Shown: one piece after another, positions 8,118 through 17,287 of the stretch
Position numbering within the stretch: the first letter of the stretch is position 1
How the letters are laid out: every line of letters begins with the position of its first letter
Source: Schlegelella_A sp038241255
GTDB lineage: Bacteria; Pseudomonadota; Gammaproteobacteria; Burkholderiales; Burkholderiaceae_C
Direction: 5' to 3'
DNA: 64,000 nt
Assembly (NCBI GenBank): GCA_038241255.1
Contig: JBBRFW010000007.1
Location: forward strand, 1 to 64,000
Position numbers and translations under genes: made by a program
The notes under the pieces: generated by a model
What the model was told of the DNA's origin: nothing
Database searches by the model: none
What the model saw: only the letters and a program-made list of their open reading frames with translations

Positions 8118-9041
8118 TCACGCGCGATCGGCGACGCGCTCGCCGAGCAGGCCTTGCGGGCGCAGCGTCAGGACGAGGATCAGCACCACGAAGGCAAAAA
8201 TGTCTTGATAGTGGCTGCCGAGGACGCCACCGGTCAGGGCGCCGATGTAGCCGGCGCCGAGCGATTCGATCAGGCCGAGCAGGACGCCGCCCACCATCGC
8301 ACCGGCGAGGTTACCGATGCCGCCGAATACCGCGGCGGTGAACGCCTTCAGGCCGGGCAGGAAGCCCATCGTGTGCTGCACCGAGCCGTAGTTGGCGGCG
8401 TACATCACGCCGGCGAGCGCGGCGAGCGCGGCGCCGATCACGAACGTCGCCGAGATCACGGTGTCGGGCTTGACGCCCATGAGCGCGGCGACGCGCGGGT
8501 TCTCGGCGGTCGCGCGCATCGCCCGGCCGAGCCGGGTGCGATTGACGAGGTACATGAGCCCCGACAGGGTGATACCGGTCGTCGCCAGGATCAACAGCTG
8601 CACGTTGTTGATCACCGCGCCGAAGACCACGTGCGGTTCGCCGGGCAAGAGGATCGGGAACGACTTGTAATTCGGCTTCCAGATGATCATCGCCAGCGTC
8701 TGCAACAGCAGGCTCATTCCCATCGCCGTGATGAGCGGCGCCAGGCGCGGCGCGTTGCGCAGCGGCCGGTAGGCGATCTTCTCGATCGCGAAGTTGAGCG
8801 CCGAGCAGACGATCACGGCGGCGACGAGGCCGATGAGGAGCAGCGCCCAGCCCGGCAGGCCCAGGCCCGCGAGCACCGTGACCACGGTCCAGCTCGTCAG
8901 TGCGCCCACCATCAGCACCTCGCCATGGGCGAAGTTGATGAGGTTGATGATCCCGTAGACCATCGTGTAGCCGAGCGCGACCAGCGCATAGACGCTGCCC
9001 AGCACGAGGCCGTTGATGATCTGCTGGACGAAGGTCTCCAT
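8118..9041 (-). CDS. livH: Branched-chain amino-acid-type ABC transporter permease LivH
   Basis: About 307 residues, starting at METFVQQIINGLVLG, the usual LivH N-terminus. An in-frame GTG 12 codons earlier is less likely because it would add a non-conserved leader. About eight membrane segments; ALGYTMVYGIINLINFAHG and the later FGGIGNLAGAMVGG are hallmark segments. First gene of livHMGF, with the promoter presumably in 9042-9164, the divergent gap shared with the SDR gene on +. Normally a LivK/LivJ periplasmic protein sits nearby; none is in this window. Confidence 0.92.
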   Translation of the reverse strand: METFVQQIINGLVLGSVYALVALGYTMVYGIINLINFAHGEVLMVGALTSWTVVTVLAGLGLPGWALLLIGLVAAVIVCSALNFAIEKIAYRPLRNAPRLAPLITAMGMSLLLQTLAMIIWKPNYKSFPILLPGEPHVVFGAVINNVQLLILATTGITLSGLMYLVNRTRLGRAMRATAENPRVAALMGVKPDTVISATFVIGAALAALAGVMYAANYGSVQHTMGFLPGLKAFTAAVFGGIGNLAGAMVGGVLLGLIESLGAGYIGALTGGVLGSHYQDIFAFVVLILVLTLRPQGLLGERVADRA

Positions 9042-9164
9042 GCGCCGCGACTGTATTAGCAATTCCCCTGCCACCACCTAGGGACTGCCCGATAGACAGT
9101 TCGGCGGCGGTTGACTTCGGCGCCGTTGTGGACAACGCTTCCGGCAAGACAGAGAGGGGAAATC

Positions 9165-10031
9165 ATGACACTTCGGAACCGGACGATCTTCATTTCCGGG
9201 GCCAGCCGGGGGATCGGCCTGGCCATCGCCTGCAGGCTCGCTCGCGATGGCGCCAACATCATCCTCGCCGCCAAGACCGCCCAGGCGCATCCCAAGCTGC
9301 CGGGAACGATCTACAGCGCCGCCAAGGAGATCGTCGCCGCGGGCGGCCAGGCGCTGCCGGTGGTCTGCGACATCCGCGACGAGGAGCAGGTCAAGACCGC
9401 CGTCGAGGAGGGCGTCGCCGCGTTCGGCGGCATCGACGTGTGCATCAACAACGCCAGCGCGATCTCGCTCACCGGCACGCTCGCCACCGACATGAAGCGC
9501 TACGACCTGATGAGCCAGGTCAACGCGCGCGGCACGTTCCTGTGCTCGCGGCTCACCCTGCCGCACCTGCTGAAGGGAAGCAACCCGCACATCCTCAACC
9601 TCGCGCCGCCGCTCGACCTCGATCCGAAGTGGTTCGCCCATCACGTCGCCTACACCATGGCCAAGTACGGCATGAGCCTATGCACGCTCGGCATGGCGGC
9701 GGAGTTCCGCGGCCGGGTGGCGGTGAACTCGCTCTGGCCGATCACCGCCATCGACACCGCCGCCGTCCGCTTCGCGCTCGGCGGCGATGCCATGGCCGCA
9801 GAGAGTCGCAGTCCGGAAATCATGGCCGACGCGGCCCACGCGGTGCTCTCGCGTCCGGCCGCCGAGTGCAGCGGCAACTTCTTCATCGACGAGGAGGTCC
9901 TGCGCGCCGAAGGCGTCACCGACTTCTCTCGCTACGCCCCGGGCGCCGGCGACGGGCCACTGCAGGGGGACTTCTTCGTCCCGGATGCCGTCTTCGACCG
10001 CTCGCCGACACCGATGAAGCGCGGGTTCTGA
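9165..10031 (+). CDS. SDR family oxidoreductase, HSDL2-like
   Basis: 288 residues. ATG 9165 is preceded by GAGAGGGGA, so I use it rather than the in-frame start 18 codons upstream. Cofactor motif SGASRGIGLAIA (about 10-21), NNAS (about 93-96) and the active-site pair YTMAK (about 164-168) are visible. In place of the usual catalytic serine stretch there is LNLAPPLDLDPKWFAHHVAY, the pattern of HSDL2-type dehydrogenases. The C-terminus ends in DAVFDRSPTPMKRGF without the SCP2 domain of the animal protein. The substrate is unknown, possibly an acyl-CoA or hydroxy-lipid. It is divergent from the liv operon and converges on rarA. Confidence 0.85.
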   Translation: MTLRNRTIFISGASRGIGLAIACRLARDGANIILAAKTAQAHPKLPGTIYSAAKEIVAAGGQALPVVCDIRDEEQVKTAVEEGVAAFGGIDVCINNASAISLTGTLATDMKRYDLMSQVNARGTFLCSRLTLPHLLKGSNPHILNLAPPLDLDPKWFAHHVAYTMAKYGMSLCTLGMAAEFRGRVAVNSLWPITAIDTAAVRFALGGDAMAAESRSPEIMADAAHAVLSRPAAECSGNFFIDEEVLRAEGVTDFSRYAPGAGDGPLQGDFFVPDAVFDRSPTPMKRGF

Positions 10032-10035
10032 CCCG

Positions 10036-11451
10036 TCAGCTTTTCTCTTCCTCGTTCAACCGGCGCAGCTCCGCGAGCCGCTCGCCGATCGAGATCTCGA
10101 GACCGCGCGGCACCGGCTGGTAGAACGCCTGCGCGGCCATGTCGTCGGGCCAGTAGCGCTCGCCGGCGGCGAATGCGCCGGCCTCGTCGTGCGCGTAGCG
10201 ATAACCCTTGCCGTGGTCGAGGGCCTTCATCAGCGCGGTCGGCGCATTGCGCAGGCGAAGCGGCACCGGCCGCGTGCGATCGGCCTTGATGAACGCGCGC
10301 GCCGCGTTGTAGGCAGCGTAGACGGCGTTGCTTTTCGGCGCCATCGCGAGATAGACGACCGCCTCCGCGAGCGCCAGCTCGCCCTCGGGCGAGCCGAGGC
10401 GCTCGTAGGTCTCGGCGGCGTCGAGGGCCAGGCGCAGCGCCCGCGGGTCGGCCAGACCGATGTCCTCGCTCGCCATCCGCACCAGGCGGCGCGCCGCGTA
10501 GCGCGGATCGACGCCGCCGTCGATCATGCGGACGAACCAGTAGAGCGACGCGTCGGGGTCGCTGCCGCGCACCGACTTGTGCAGCGCCGAGATCGTGTCG
10601 TAGAACTGCTCGCCGCCCTTGTCGTATCGGCGCAACTGCTCGCCCAGCGCATGCTCGAGCATCGCCTCGTCGATGAGCTCCGGCGCTGCCGCACGGTGGC
10701 CGTCGCCGCACGCGGACGGCAAGCGCGCGCGCACGGTGGCGACCAGGTTCTCGTAGGCGTTGAGCAGGCGCCGCGCGTCGCCGTCGGCGTAGCCGATCAG
10801 GCGCTTGCGCGCGGCATCGGCGAGCGGCGGCGCGGCGAGCAGCGCCTGCGCGCGGTCGAGCAGGGTCTTCAGGTCGTCGTCGTCGAGCGGCTTCAGCACG
10901 TGCACCGTCGCCCGCGACAGCAGCGCCGAGTTGACCTCGAACGACGGGTTCTCGGTGGTCGCGCCGAGGAAGGTGAAGAGGCCCGACTCGACATGCGGCA
11001 GGAAGGCGTCCTGCTGGCTCTTGTTGAAGCGGTGCACCTCGTCGACGAAGACGACGGTCGCCCGCCCGGTCGTGCGCGCCGCCTGCGCGCGCTCGACCGC
11101 TTCGCGGATGTCCTTGACGCCGCCAAGCACCGCCGACATGGCAATGAACTGGGCGTCGAAGGCGTTGGCCATCAGCCGCGCCAGCGTCGTCTTGCCGACG
11201 CCCGGCGGGCCCCAGAGGATCATCGAGTGCAGGCGTCCCGATTCGAAGGCGACGCGCAAGGGCTTGCCGGGGCCGAGCAGGGCCTGTTGGCCGATGACCT
11301 CGTCGAGCGTCTTCGGCCGCAGCCGCTCGGCGAGCGGTGCGACGGCAGGGTCGGCGAAGCCGAGTTCGAGCGAGGTCTGGGGCACGGTCCGGCCCGCTTG
11401 GGCGGGCGCCCGATTCTGCCGCGTCGGCCGCGCCAGGGCGGAGCGGGACAT
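10036..11451 (-). CDS. rarA: Replication-associated recombination protein A (AAA+ ATPase)
   Basis: About 471 residues. AAA+ core: LAERLRPKTLDEVIGQ (about 32-47), Walker A GPPGVGKTTLA, Walker B VVFVDEVHRFNKSQQDAFLP, sensor 1 LGATTENPSFEVN. The C-terminal part has the RarA/WRNIP1 tetramerisation region, including QFYDTISALHKSVRGSDPDA and MAPKSNAVY. RarA acts at stalled replication forks. The ATG at 11451 precedes the conserved N-terminus by about 30 residues; an open frame continues upstream but overlaps the ACP gene on the other strand and is not conserved. It is 43 bases from the divergent ACP gene, leaving little promoter room. Confidence 0.95.
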   Translation of the reverse strand: MSRSALARPTRQNRAPAQAGRTVPQTSLELGFADPAVAPLAERLRPKTLDEVIGQQALLGPGKPLRVAFESGRLHSMILWGPPGVGKTTLARLMANAFDAQFIAMSAVLGGVKDIREAVERAQAARTTGRATVVFVDEVHRFNKSQQDAFLPHVESGLFTFLGATTENPSFEVNSALLSRATVHVLKPLDDDDLKTLLDRAQALLAAPPLADAARKRLIGYADGDARRLLNAYENLVATVRARLPSACGDGHRAAAPELIDEAMLEHALGEQLRRYDKGGEQFYDTISALHKSVRGSDPDASLYWFVRMIDGGVDPRYAARRLVRMASEDIGLADPRALRLALDAAETYERLGSPEGELALAEAVVYLAMAPKSNAVYAAYNAARAFIKADRTRPVPLRLRNAPTALMKALDHGKGYRYAHDEAGAFAAGERYWPDDMAAQAFYQPVPRGLEISIGERLAELRRLNEEEKS

Positions 11452-11494
11452 AAGATGCAGGCGCAGCCGCCCCGCCTCCGCTCGCTTCGTCCGA

Positions 11495-11770
11495 ATGAAT
11501 CCTTCGACCTTTGCCGCCGTGTCGTCCGTGCTGATCGAGCAGGTCCACGTCGATGCCGCATCGGTGCACCCCGAGGTTGCGCTCGACCAGCTCGGGCTCG
11601 ACTCGCTGGCACTCATGGAGTTCGCTTTCGCGGTCGAGGACCGCTTTGCCGTCCGCATCCCCGAAGACCGCCTCGATCCCCGCCAGGCCGGCATCACGCT
11701 CGACCAGCTCGCCAGCCTGCTCGACGAGGCCATCGTCGAGAAGGAGAGCCGGGATGTCGTCAGCGGCTAG
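11495..11770 (+). CDS. Acyl carrier protein
   Basis: 91 residues, acidic, with LDQLGLDSLALMEFAF (about 34-49). The serine in LDSL is the expected 4'-phosphopantetheine attachment point and sits in the usual place for a ~90-residue ACP. It carries the growing chain as a thioester. The last 17 bases overlap the downstream ketosynthase gene, so the pair is coupled and probably works as a unit. The sequence is not that of housekeeping AcpP, which is shorter and ends differently. It fits the specialised ACPs of aryl-polyene-like or type II polyketide loci. A link with the 1-5.2 kb genes is inferred. Confidence 0.88.
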   Translation: MNPSTFAAVSSVLIEQVHVDAASVHPEVALDQLGLDSLALMEFAFAVEDRFAVRIPEDRLDPRQAGITLDQLASLLDEAIVEKESRDVVSG

Positions 11771-13091
11771 CGCTCGCGCCGGCGCGCCAATCGTCGTCAG
11801 CGGCAGCGGCGTCGTCAGCCCGATCGGCAACGATCTCGACGCCTTCGACGATGCGCTCTTCGCTGGCCGGTCGGCAATCCGGCGGCACGCGCTCGACCTT
11901 CCCGGCATCGAGCTGCCCGACGTGCCGATCGCTGCCGCCGCGTTCGACGCCGGCAGCGTCGTCGCGCCGTCGCGCGTGCCGCTCGACCGCGGCTCGGCGA
12001 TGGCGCTCGTCGCGGCCCGGGGCGCGGCGCATCAGGCCGGCGTCTCGATCGAGACGATCGACCGCGATCGGCTCGGCATCTTCTGGGGCAGCGGCATGGC
12101 GGGCGCGACCACCTTCGAAGCGACCTGCCGCACGGTGTACGCCGACCGCCGGCGCATGCGGCCGACCAGCGTGGTCACGACGATGCCGAACGCGCCCGTC
12201 GCCGAGATCGCCCTTCTATTCGGCGCGCGCGGCGCGGCGATCGCCTACGCCTGCGCCTGCGCGTCGTCGGCGGTCGCGATCGGCGAGGCCATGCGGGCGA
12301 TTCGCGCCGGCTGGATCGACATCGCGATCGCCGGCGGCAGCGAGTCGCTTCTGACGCCCGGGGTGCTCGCGAGCTGGCAGGCGATGCGCGTGCTGGCGCC
12401 GATCGCCGGCGGCGCCGAAGCGGATGCGAGCGCGCGGCTCGCCTGCCGACCCTTTGCGGCCGACCGTGCCGGCTTCGCGATCGGCGAAGCGGCGGCTGCA
12501 TTCGTCCTCGAAGCGCCGGCGCACGCGCGCGCACGCGGCGCCGAGGCGCGGTTCATCCTTGCCGGCTATGCGACCAACTGCGACGGCGTCCACATCACCA
12601 ACCCCGACGCCGCGGGTCAGGCGCGCGCGATGCGTGCTGCCCTCGCAGATGCCGGCCTCGACGCAGGAGCGATCGGCTACGTCAACGCCCACGGCACGGC
12701 GACGATCGCAGGCGACGCCGCCGAGGCGGCATCGATCACGGCCGTCTTCGGCGCGGGCGGCGTGCCGGTGAGCTCGACGAAGGCGATCCACGGTCACCTG
12801 CTCGGCGCCGGCGGCGCGGTTGAGCTGCTCGCGACGACAAGGGCGTTGGAATCCGGCCGGCTGCCGCCAACGGCAAACGTCGCGCGCGCCGACCCCGCGT
12901 TCGCGATCGATCTCGTCACCGGTGCGCGCGAGGTCCGGGCGCTCGACGCGGCGATGTCGAGCTCGTTCGCGTTCGGCGGCACGAACGCGGTGCTGATCGC
13001 GACGCGCGCAACGGGATGGCCGGCGGGCGGTCGGGCGCTGCCAAGTCAAGCGCCGGCTCGCGGTGAACCGAACGTCGACCACTCTCAGTGA
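11754..13091 (+). CDS. Beta-ketoacyl-ACP synthase (FabF-like)
   Basis: 445 residues of condensing-enzyme type. The catalytic triad is visible: Cys in YACACASSAVAIGEAM (about 164-179), first His in YVNAHGTAT (about 307-315), second His in STKAIHGHLLGAGGAVE (about 342-358). The C-terminal FGGTNAVL is also conserved. The family condenses malonyl-ACP with an acyl-ACP. The ATG at 11754 lies inside the ACP gene (17-base overlap) and follows GAGAGCCGGG. The last ~20 residues after IATRATGW are a variable tail. As a second, non-housekeeping KS beside its own ACP, it likely extends a specialised chain; neighbours galM and rarA are unrelated. Confidence 0.88.
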   Translation: MSSAASARAGAPIVVSGSGVVSPIGNDLDAFDDALFAGRSAIRRHALDLPGIELPDVPIAAAAFDAGSVVAPSRVPLDRGSAMALVAARGAAHQAGVSIETIDRDRLGIFWGSGMAGATTFEATCRTVYADRRRMRPTSVVTTMPNAPVAEIALLFGARGAAIAYACACASSAVAIGEAMRAIRAGWIDIAIAGGSESLLTPGVLASWQAMRVLAPIAGGAEADASARLACRPFAADRAGFAIGEAAAAFVLEAPAHARARGAEARFILAGYATNCDGVHITNPDAAGQARAMRAALADAGLDAGAIGYVNAHGTATIAGDAAEAASITAVFGAGGVPVSSTKAIHGHLLGAGGAVELLATTRALESGRLPPTANVARADPAFAIDLVTGAREVRALDAAMSSSFAFGGTNAVLIATRATGWPAGGRALPSQAPARGEPNVDHSQ

Positions 13092-13109
13092 AGCAGGAGG
13101 CCCGAGGCC

Positions 13110-14201
13110 ATGTCCGAAGCGGCAAACGCCGGCACCGCGCCGCGCGACTGGGGGGCGACGCCCGACGGGCGACGCGTCCTCGAGCACACGCTCGATAACG
13201 GCCGGGGCCTGCGCCTCTCGGTCATCAACCTCGGCGGCATCGTCACCGCCCTGCACTGCGCGGACCGCGACGGCCGCCCGGGCAACGTCGTCCTCGGCTT
13301 CGCGGCGCTGGCCGACTACCTCGAGCGCAATCCCAACTTCGGCATCGTCGTCGGCCGGTATGCGAACCGGATCGCCGAGGGCCGTTTCACGCTCGACGGT
13401 GAAACGTACCGCCTGCCGCAGAACGACGGCAGCAACACGCTGCACGGCGGGCCGGTCGGCTTCGGCAAGCGCTGGTGGTCGATCGAGCCGATGCCGCCCG
13501 GCGGCGACGGCAGCGTCGCCCTCGAGCTCTCGCTCGACAGCGCCGATGGCGACCAGGGCTTTCCGGGCCGGCTCCAGGCGACTGTGCGCTACACGCTCAC
13601 GACGGACGGCGCCTGGCGCGTCGACTATCGCGCGACGACCGACCGGGCAACCGTCGTCAACCTCAGTCAGCACAGCTACTTCAACCTCGCCGGCGCCGGC
13701 AGCGCCCTCGACCACGAGCTGACGCTGCACGCCAGCCGCTACACGACGATCGACGCGCAGCTGATCCCGACCGGCAGCGCCGACGTCGCCGGCACGCCGT
13801 TCGACTTCCGCCGGCCGACGCCAATCGGTGCGCGCATCCGGGATGGCGCTGAGCAGCTGCTGCTGGCGCGCGGCTATGACCACAACTGGGTTCTCGATGC
13901 GCCCGCGGCGAGCTCGCGCGACGCCCTCCGTTCGGCGGCACGGCTCGCCGACCCGGCCTCCGGCCGGGTCCTCGAGATCGAGACCAGCGAGCCCGGGGTC
14001 CAGTTCTATTCGGGCAACCTCCTCGACGGCCGACTGCTCGGCTCGGGCGGCTCGGTCTACCGCCAGGGCGACGGCGTGTGCCTCGAGACGCAGCACTTCC
14101 CCGATTCGCCGAATCGGCCGGAGTTTCCGTCGACGGTGCTTCGGCCCGGCGCGACGTTCACCAGCACGACGCGCTACCGCTTCTCAACCAGCGCGGCGTG
14201 A
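13110..14201 (+). CDS. galM: Aldose 1-epimerase (mutarotase)
   Basis: 363 residues, a normal GalM length. It interconverts alpha and beta anomers of hexoses. Conserved segments: VVGRYANRIAEGRF (about 69-82), NDGSNTLHGG, the histidine of NLSQHSYFNLAG (about 184-195), and the catalytic-base region CLETQHFPDSPN near the C-terminus. No signal peptide is visible, so it should be cytoplasmic. It starts 18 bases after the ketosynthase gene on the same strand, with AGGAGG before the ATG, so it may be co-transcribed with ACP-KS without a shared pathway. Confidence 0.93.
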   Translation: MSEAANAGTAPRDWGATPDGRRVLEHTLDNGRGLRLSVINLGGIVTALHCADRDGRPGNVVLGFAALADYLERNPNFGIVVGRYANRIAEGRFTLDGETYRLPQNDGSNTLHGGPVGFGKRWWSIEPMPPGGDGSVALELSLDSADGDQGFPGRLQATVRYTLTTDGAWRVDYRATTDRATVVNLSQHSYFNLAGAGSALDHELTLHASRYTTIDAQLIPTGSADVAGTPFDFRRPTPIGARIRDGAEQLLLARGYDHNWVLDAPAASSRDALRSAARLADPASGRVLEIETSEPGVQFYSGNLLDGRLLGSGGSVYRQGDGVCLETQHFPDSPNRPEFPSTVLRPGATFTSTTRYRFSTSAA

Positions 14202-14213
14202 GCCGGCACCCAC

Positions 14214-14834
14214 CTACTGCTCGATGACGTCGGCGCCCGGCGGCACCTGGAAGCGGAAGGCGTCGGCGCTGACCGGCGCGTTGGCCGCGAAGCCGTTGAA
14301 CTGGAGCAGCGATTTCTGGCCGAAGCTGTCGATGATCTCCAGGGCCGCGAGCTGGTCGCCGCGAAAGCCTACGCGCACCGACTGGAACGCGCCTTCCTTT
14401 GCCCTGGGCTTCGCTTCGGCCCACGCAAGGCCGTCCTTCGCGGGCAGGTTGGAGAGGTCGAAGTCGCGTTCGATGGAGGCGCCGGCGAGCAGCGCCGCCG
14501 GCGTCGCGCCGAGGGCCTGGCCGAGCTTCCTCGAACTCACCTGGTTCAGGTCGGGGTCGTGGATCCAGACCTTCTCACCGTCGCCGACGATCGTCTGCTC
14601 GAACGGCTTGGCATAGACGAAGCGAAACCGGTTGGGGCGCGAGAAATCGAAGGTTCCCGATGACGATTTCTTCTTCGCACCATCGGGCGACGTGACCGTC
14701 TGCGTGAACGCAGCATGACCGCTTTTCACGTCGCGAACGAAACTGCGCAGAGTGTCGACGGGGTCGGCGGCGACCGCCAACGTCCCGGCGAGTGACGCCG
14801 CCACGGCCAGGCCCAGCTTGAGCGAGCGCTTCAA
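14214..14834 (-). CDS. lolA: Outer-membrane lipoprotein carrier protein LolA, TTG start
   Basis: 206 residues with signal peptide MKRSLKLGLAVAASLAGTLA and cleavage after AVA. The mature protein has the LolA pattern: AAFTQTVTSPDG, SGTFDFSRPNRFRFVY, GEKVWIHDPDLNQV. LolA chaperones lipoproteins across the periplasm from LolCDE to LolB. The only usable start is TTG at 14834, which overlaps the ftsK TGA as TTGA. There is no internal Met before the signal peptide, so the rare start looks genuine and coupled to ftsK. The ftsK-lolA order is common in Betaproteobacteria. Confidence 0.93.
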   Translation of the reverse strand: MKRSLKLGLAVAASLAGTLAVAADPVDTLRSFVRDVKSGHAAFTQTVTSPDGAKKKSSSGTFDFSRPNRFRFVYAKPFEQTIVGDGEKVWIHDPDLNQVSSRKLGQALGATPAALLAGASIERDFDLSNLPAKDGLAWAEAKPRAKEGAFQSVRVGFRGDQLAALEIIDSFGQKSLLQFNGFAANAPVSADAFRFQVPPGADVIEQ

Positions 14835-17191
14835 TCTGCCCTCGCCGGGACCAAGATGTCGCGGTTGCCGTTGGTTGCCATGCTGGTTACGAGGCCGGAT
14901 TTCTCCATTTGTTCCAGCAATCGGGCGGCCCGGTTGTAGCCGATGCGCAGATGCCGCTGCACGAGCGAGATCGACGCGCGCCGGTGCTGCAGGACGATGC
15001 CGACGGCCTGGTCGTACATCGGGTCGTTCTCGCCGTTGCCGGGGCCGCCGTCGCCGGTGGTGTCACCGCCTTCGTCGAGCACGCCGCCTTCGAGGATGCC
15101 TTCGATGTAGTTCGGCTCGCCCTGGCTCCTCAAGTAGGCGACGACGCGGTGGACCTCTTCGTCGCTGACGAACGCGCCGTGGACGCGGATCGGCGATCCG
15201 GTTCCCGACGGCAGGTAGAGCATGTCGCCCATGCCGAGGAGCGCCTCGGCGCCCATCTGGTCAAGGATGGTTCGCGAGTCGATCTTGCTCGACACCTGGA
15301 ACGAGAGGCGGGTCGGGATATTCGCCTTGATCAGGCCGGTGATGACGTCGACACTCGGGCGCTGGGTCGCGAGGATGAGGTGCACACCGGAGGCGCGCGC
15401 CTTTTGCGCCAGGCGCGCGATCAGCTCCTCGATCTTCTTGCCGACGACCATCATCAGGTCGGCGAGCTCGTCGATGACGACGACGATGAACGGCAGCCGC
15501 TCGAGCGGCTCCGGGTTCTCGGGTGTGAGGCTGAACGGGTTCGGGAGCGACTCGCCCTTCTCCGTCGCCTCGGCGAGCTTCTTGTTGTAGCTCGCGACGT
15601 TGCGCACGCCGAGCTTGCTCATCAGCTTGTAGCGCCGCTCCATCTCGCCGACACCCCAGTTGAGCGCGTTGGCGGCCTGCTTCATGTCGGTGACGACCGG
15701 GCAGAGCAAGTGCGGGATGCCCTCGTACACGCTCATCTCGAGCATCTTCGGATCGATCAGGATGAGGCGGACGTCTCGCGCCTCGGCCTTGTAGAGGAGC
15801 GACAGGATCATCGCGTTGATGCCGACCGACTTGCCCGCGCCGGTCGTACCCGCGACCAGGCAATGCGGCATCTTCTGCAAGTCGGCGACGATGGGGTTGC
15901 CGACGATGTCCTTGCCGAGGCCGATCGTCAGCTGCGAGCCGGAATCGGCGTAGGCCTGCGAGCCGAGCACCTCCGAGAGGCGGATCATCTGTCGCTTGGC
16001 GTTGGGCAGCTCGAGCGCCATCGTCGTCTTGCCCGGGATCGTCTCGACGACGCGGATCGACACCAGCCCGAGCGATCGCGCGAGGTCCTTGGCAAGGCTC
16101 ACGACCTGCGCGCCCTTTACGCCAACCGCCGGCTCGATCTCGTAGCGCGTGATCACCGGCCCCGGCGACGCGGCGACCACACGCACCTCGACGCCGAAGT
16201 CCTTCAGGCGCTTCTCGATCAGGCGCGAGGTCATCTCGAGCGACTCGGGGCTCACGCCCTCGACGCGCTGCGGTGCCGAATCGAGGAGGTCGACCTGCGG
16301 TAGCTTGGTATCGACGAGCTCGCTGAAGAGCGGCTTCTGGCGTTCCTTGACGACGCGCGTGCTCTTCGGCACGTCGACCAGCGTCGGCTCGATGACGATC
16401 GGCAGATGCTGCTCGTGCAGCTCGTGCTCGACCTCGAGCACCTCGTCGCGCTCGCGGATCGCCGCGGCGCCGAGGCGCGCGTCCTCGGCGCGCTCGATGC
16501 GCTCGACCCGGCGCGTGCGCAGCGACTCGATCGCCTCGCCCAGGGCGTCGGCGACGCGCAGCCATGAGAAGCGCAGCGCCAGCGAGGCGCCGGCGACCAG
16601 CACTGCAATCCACAGCACGCCCGAGCCGGCGAAGCCGAGCAGGTTTTGGCTGGTGCGACCGAGGACGAGGCCGAGCACGCCGCCGGCGATGCCGCCCGCC
16701 ACTTGGCCTTCCCACTGGTACAGGCGCGTCCATTCGAGCGAGGCGCTGGCGGTGAGGAGCAGGGCGAGCCCGAGCCACGTGGCCCACTTCGGCATCGCGT
16801 GGGAGGGCGCTTCCGGGACTGCGCCGCCGTGTGTGCGCAACGTGCGGGCCAGGGCGCCGAGCCAGGCGCGCGCGCCGACCAGAATCGCCCACCAGGCCGA
16901 GTAGCCGGCGAAGAAGAACGCGAGGTCGGAAAGCCAGGCACCGAGCACGCCGACGCGGTTCTGGATGACGCCGCCGCTGCCCGAGGTCGAGAAGCCGGGG
17001 TCGGCGGCGCTATGCGTGGACAACGCGAGCAGAGCCAGCAGCCAGATCACGGCGCCGACGAGAAGGCCGACCTGCTCGCGCCAGTGCGGCGCAAGCGCGG
17101 TGGAGGAGTCGCGCGACGGCACCGATTCGGCGCCATCGCCGCGGAGTGAACCCAGCGGAAAAGTCATCCGCGAATTGTCGTCGCTCGCCAC
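14831..17191 (-). CDS. ftsK: DNA translocase FtsK
   Basis: 786 residues. The N-terminus carries four membrane helices (about 30-190), then a short linker, then the motor: Walker A VAGTTGAGKSVGINAM (about 442-457), Walker B FIVVVIDELADLMMVVG (about 563-579), and the C-terminal gamma winged helix (LVQRHLRIGYNRAARLLEQ) that reads KOPS. FtsK anchors at the division septum and pumps chromosome dimers toward dif. The linker is short, as in SpoIIIE-like FtsK of Betaproteobacteria. Start is GTG 17191 or ATG 17167, eight codons later; neither has a strong ribosome site. Confidence 0.96.
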   Translation of the reverse strand: MASDDNSRMTFPLGSLRGDGAESVPSRDSSTALAPHWREQVGLLVGAVIWLLALLALSTHSAADPGFSTSGSGGVIQNRVGVLGAWLSDLAFFFAGYSAWWAILVGARAWLGALARTLRTHGGAVPEAPSHAMPKWATWLGLALLLTASASLEWTRLYQWEGQVAGGIAGGVLGLVLGRTSQNLLGFAGSGVLWIAVLVAGASLALRFSWLRVADALGEAIESLRTRRVERIERAEDARLGAAAIRERDEVLEVEHELHEQHLPIVIEPTLVDVPKSTRVVKERQKPLFSELVDTKLPQVDLLDSAPQRVEGVSPESLEMTSRLIEKRLKDFGVEVRVVAASPGPVITRYEIEPAVGVKGAQVVSLAKDLARSLGLVSIRVVETIPGKTTMALELPNAKRQMIRLSEVLGSQAYADSGSQLTIGLGKDIVGNPIVADLQKMPHCLVAGTTGAGKSVGINAMILSLLYKAEARDVRLILIDPKMLEMSVYEGIPHLLCPVVTDMKQAANALNWGVGEMERRYKLMSKLGVRNVASYNKKLAEATEKGESLPNPFSLTPENPEPLERLPFIVVVIDELADLMMVVGKKIEELIARLAQKARASGVHLILATQRPSVDVITGLIKANIPTRLSFQVSSKIDSRTILDQMGAEALLGMGDMLYLPSGTGSPIRVHGAFVSDEEVHRVVAYLRSQGEPNYIEGILEGGVLDEGGDTTGDGGPGNGENDPMYDQAVGIVLQHRRASISLVQRHLRIGYNRAARLLEQMEKSGLVTSMATNGNRDILVPARAD

Positions 17192-17287
17192 GCCTCGGAA
17201 AAGCGGGCCAGCGGGCCCGGTCCCTTCCTCCAGGCAGGAGGGAAGCGCAGCAGGGAGGTGTCCCCTGCCAGCGGAGCAGTTCGGCCT

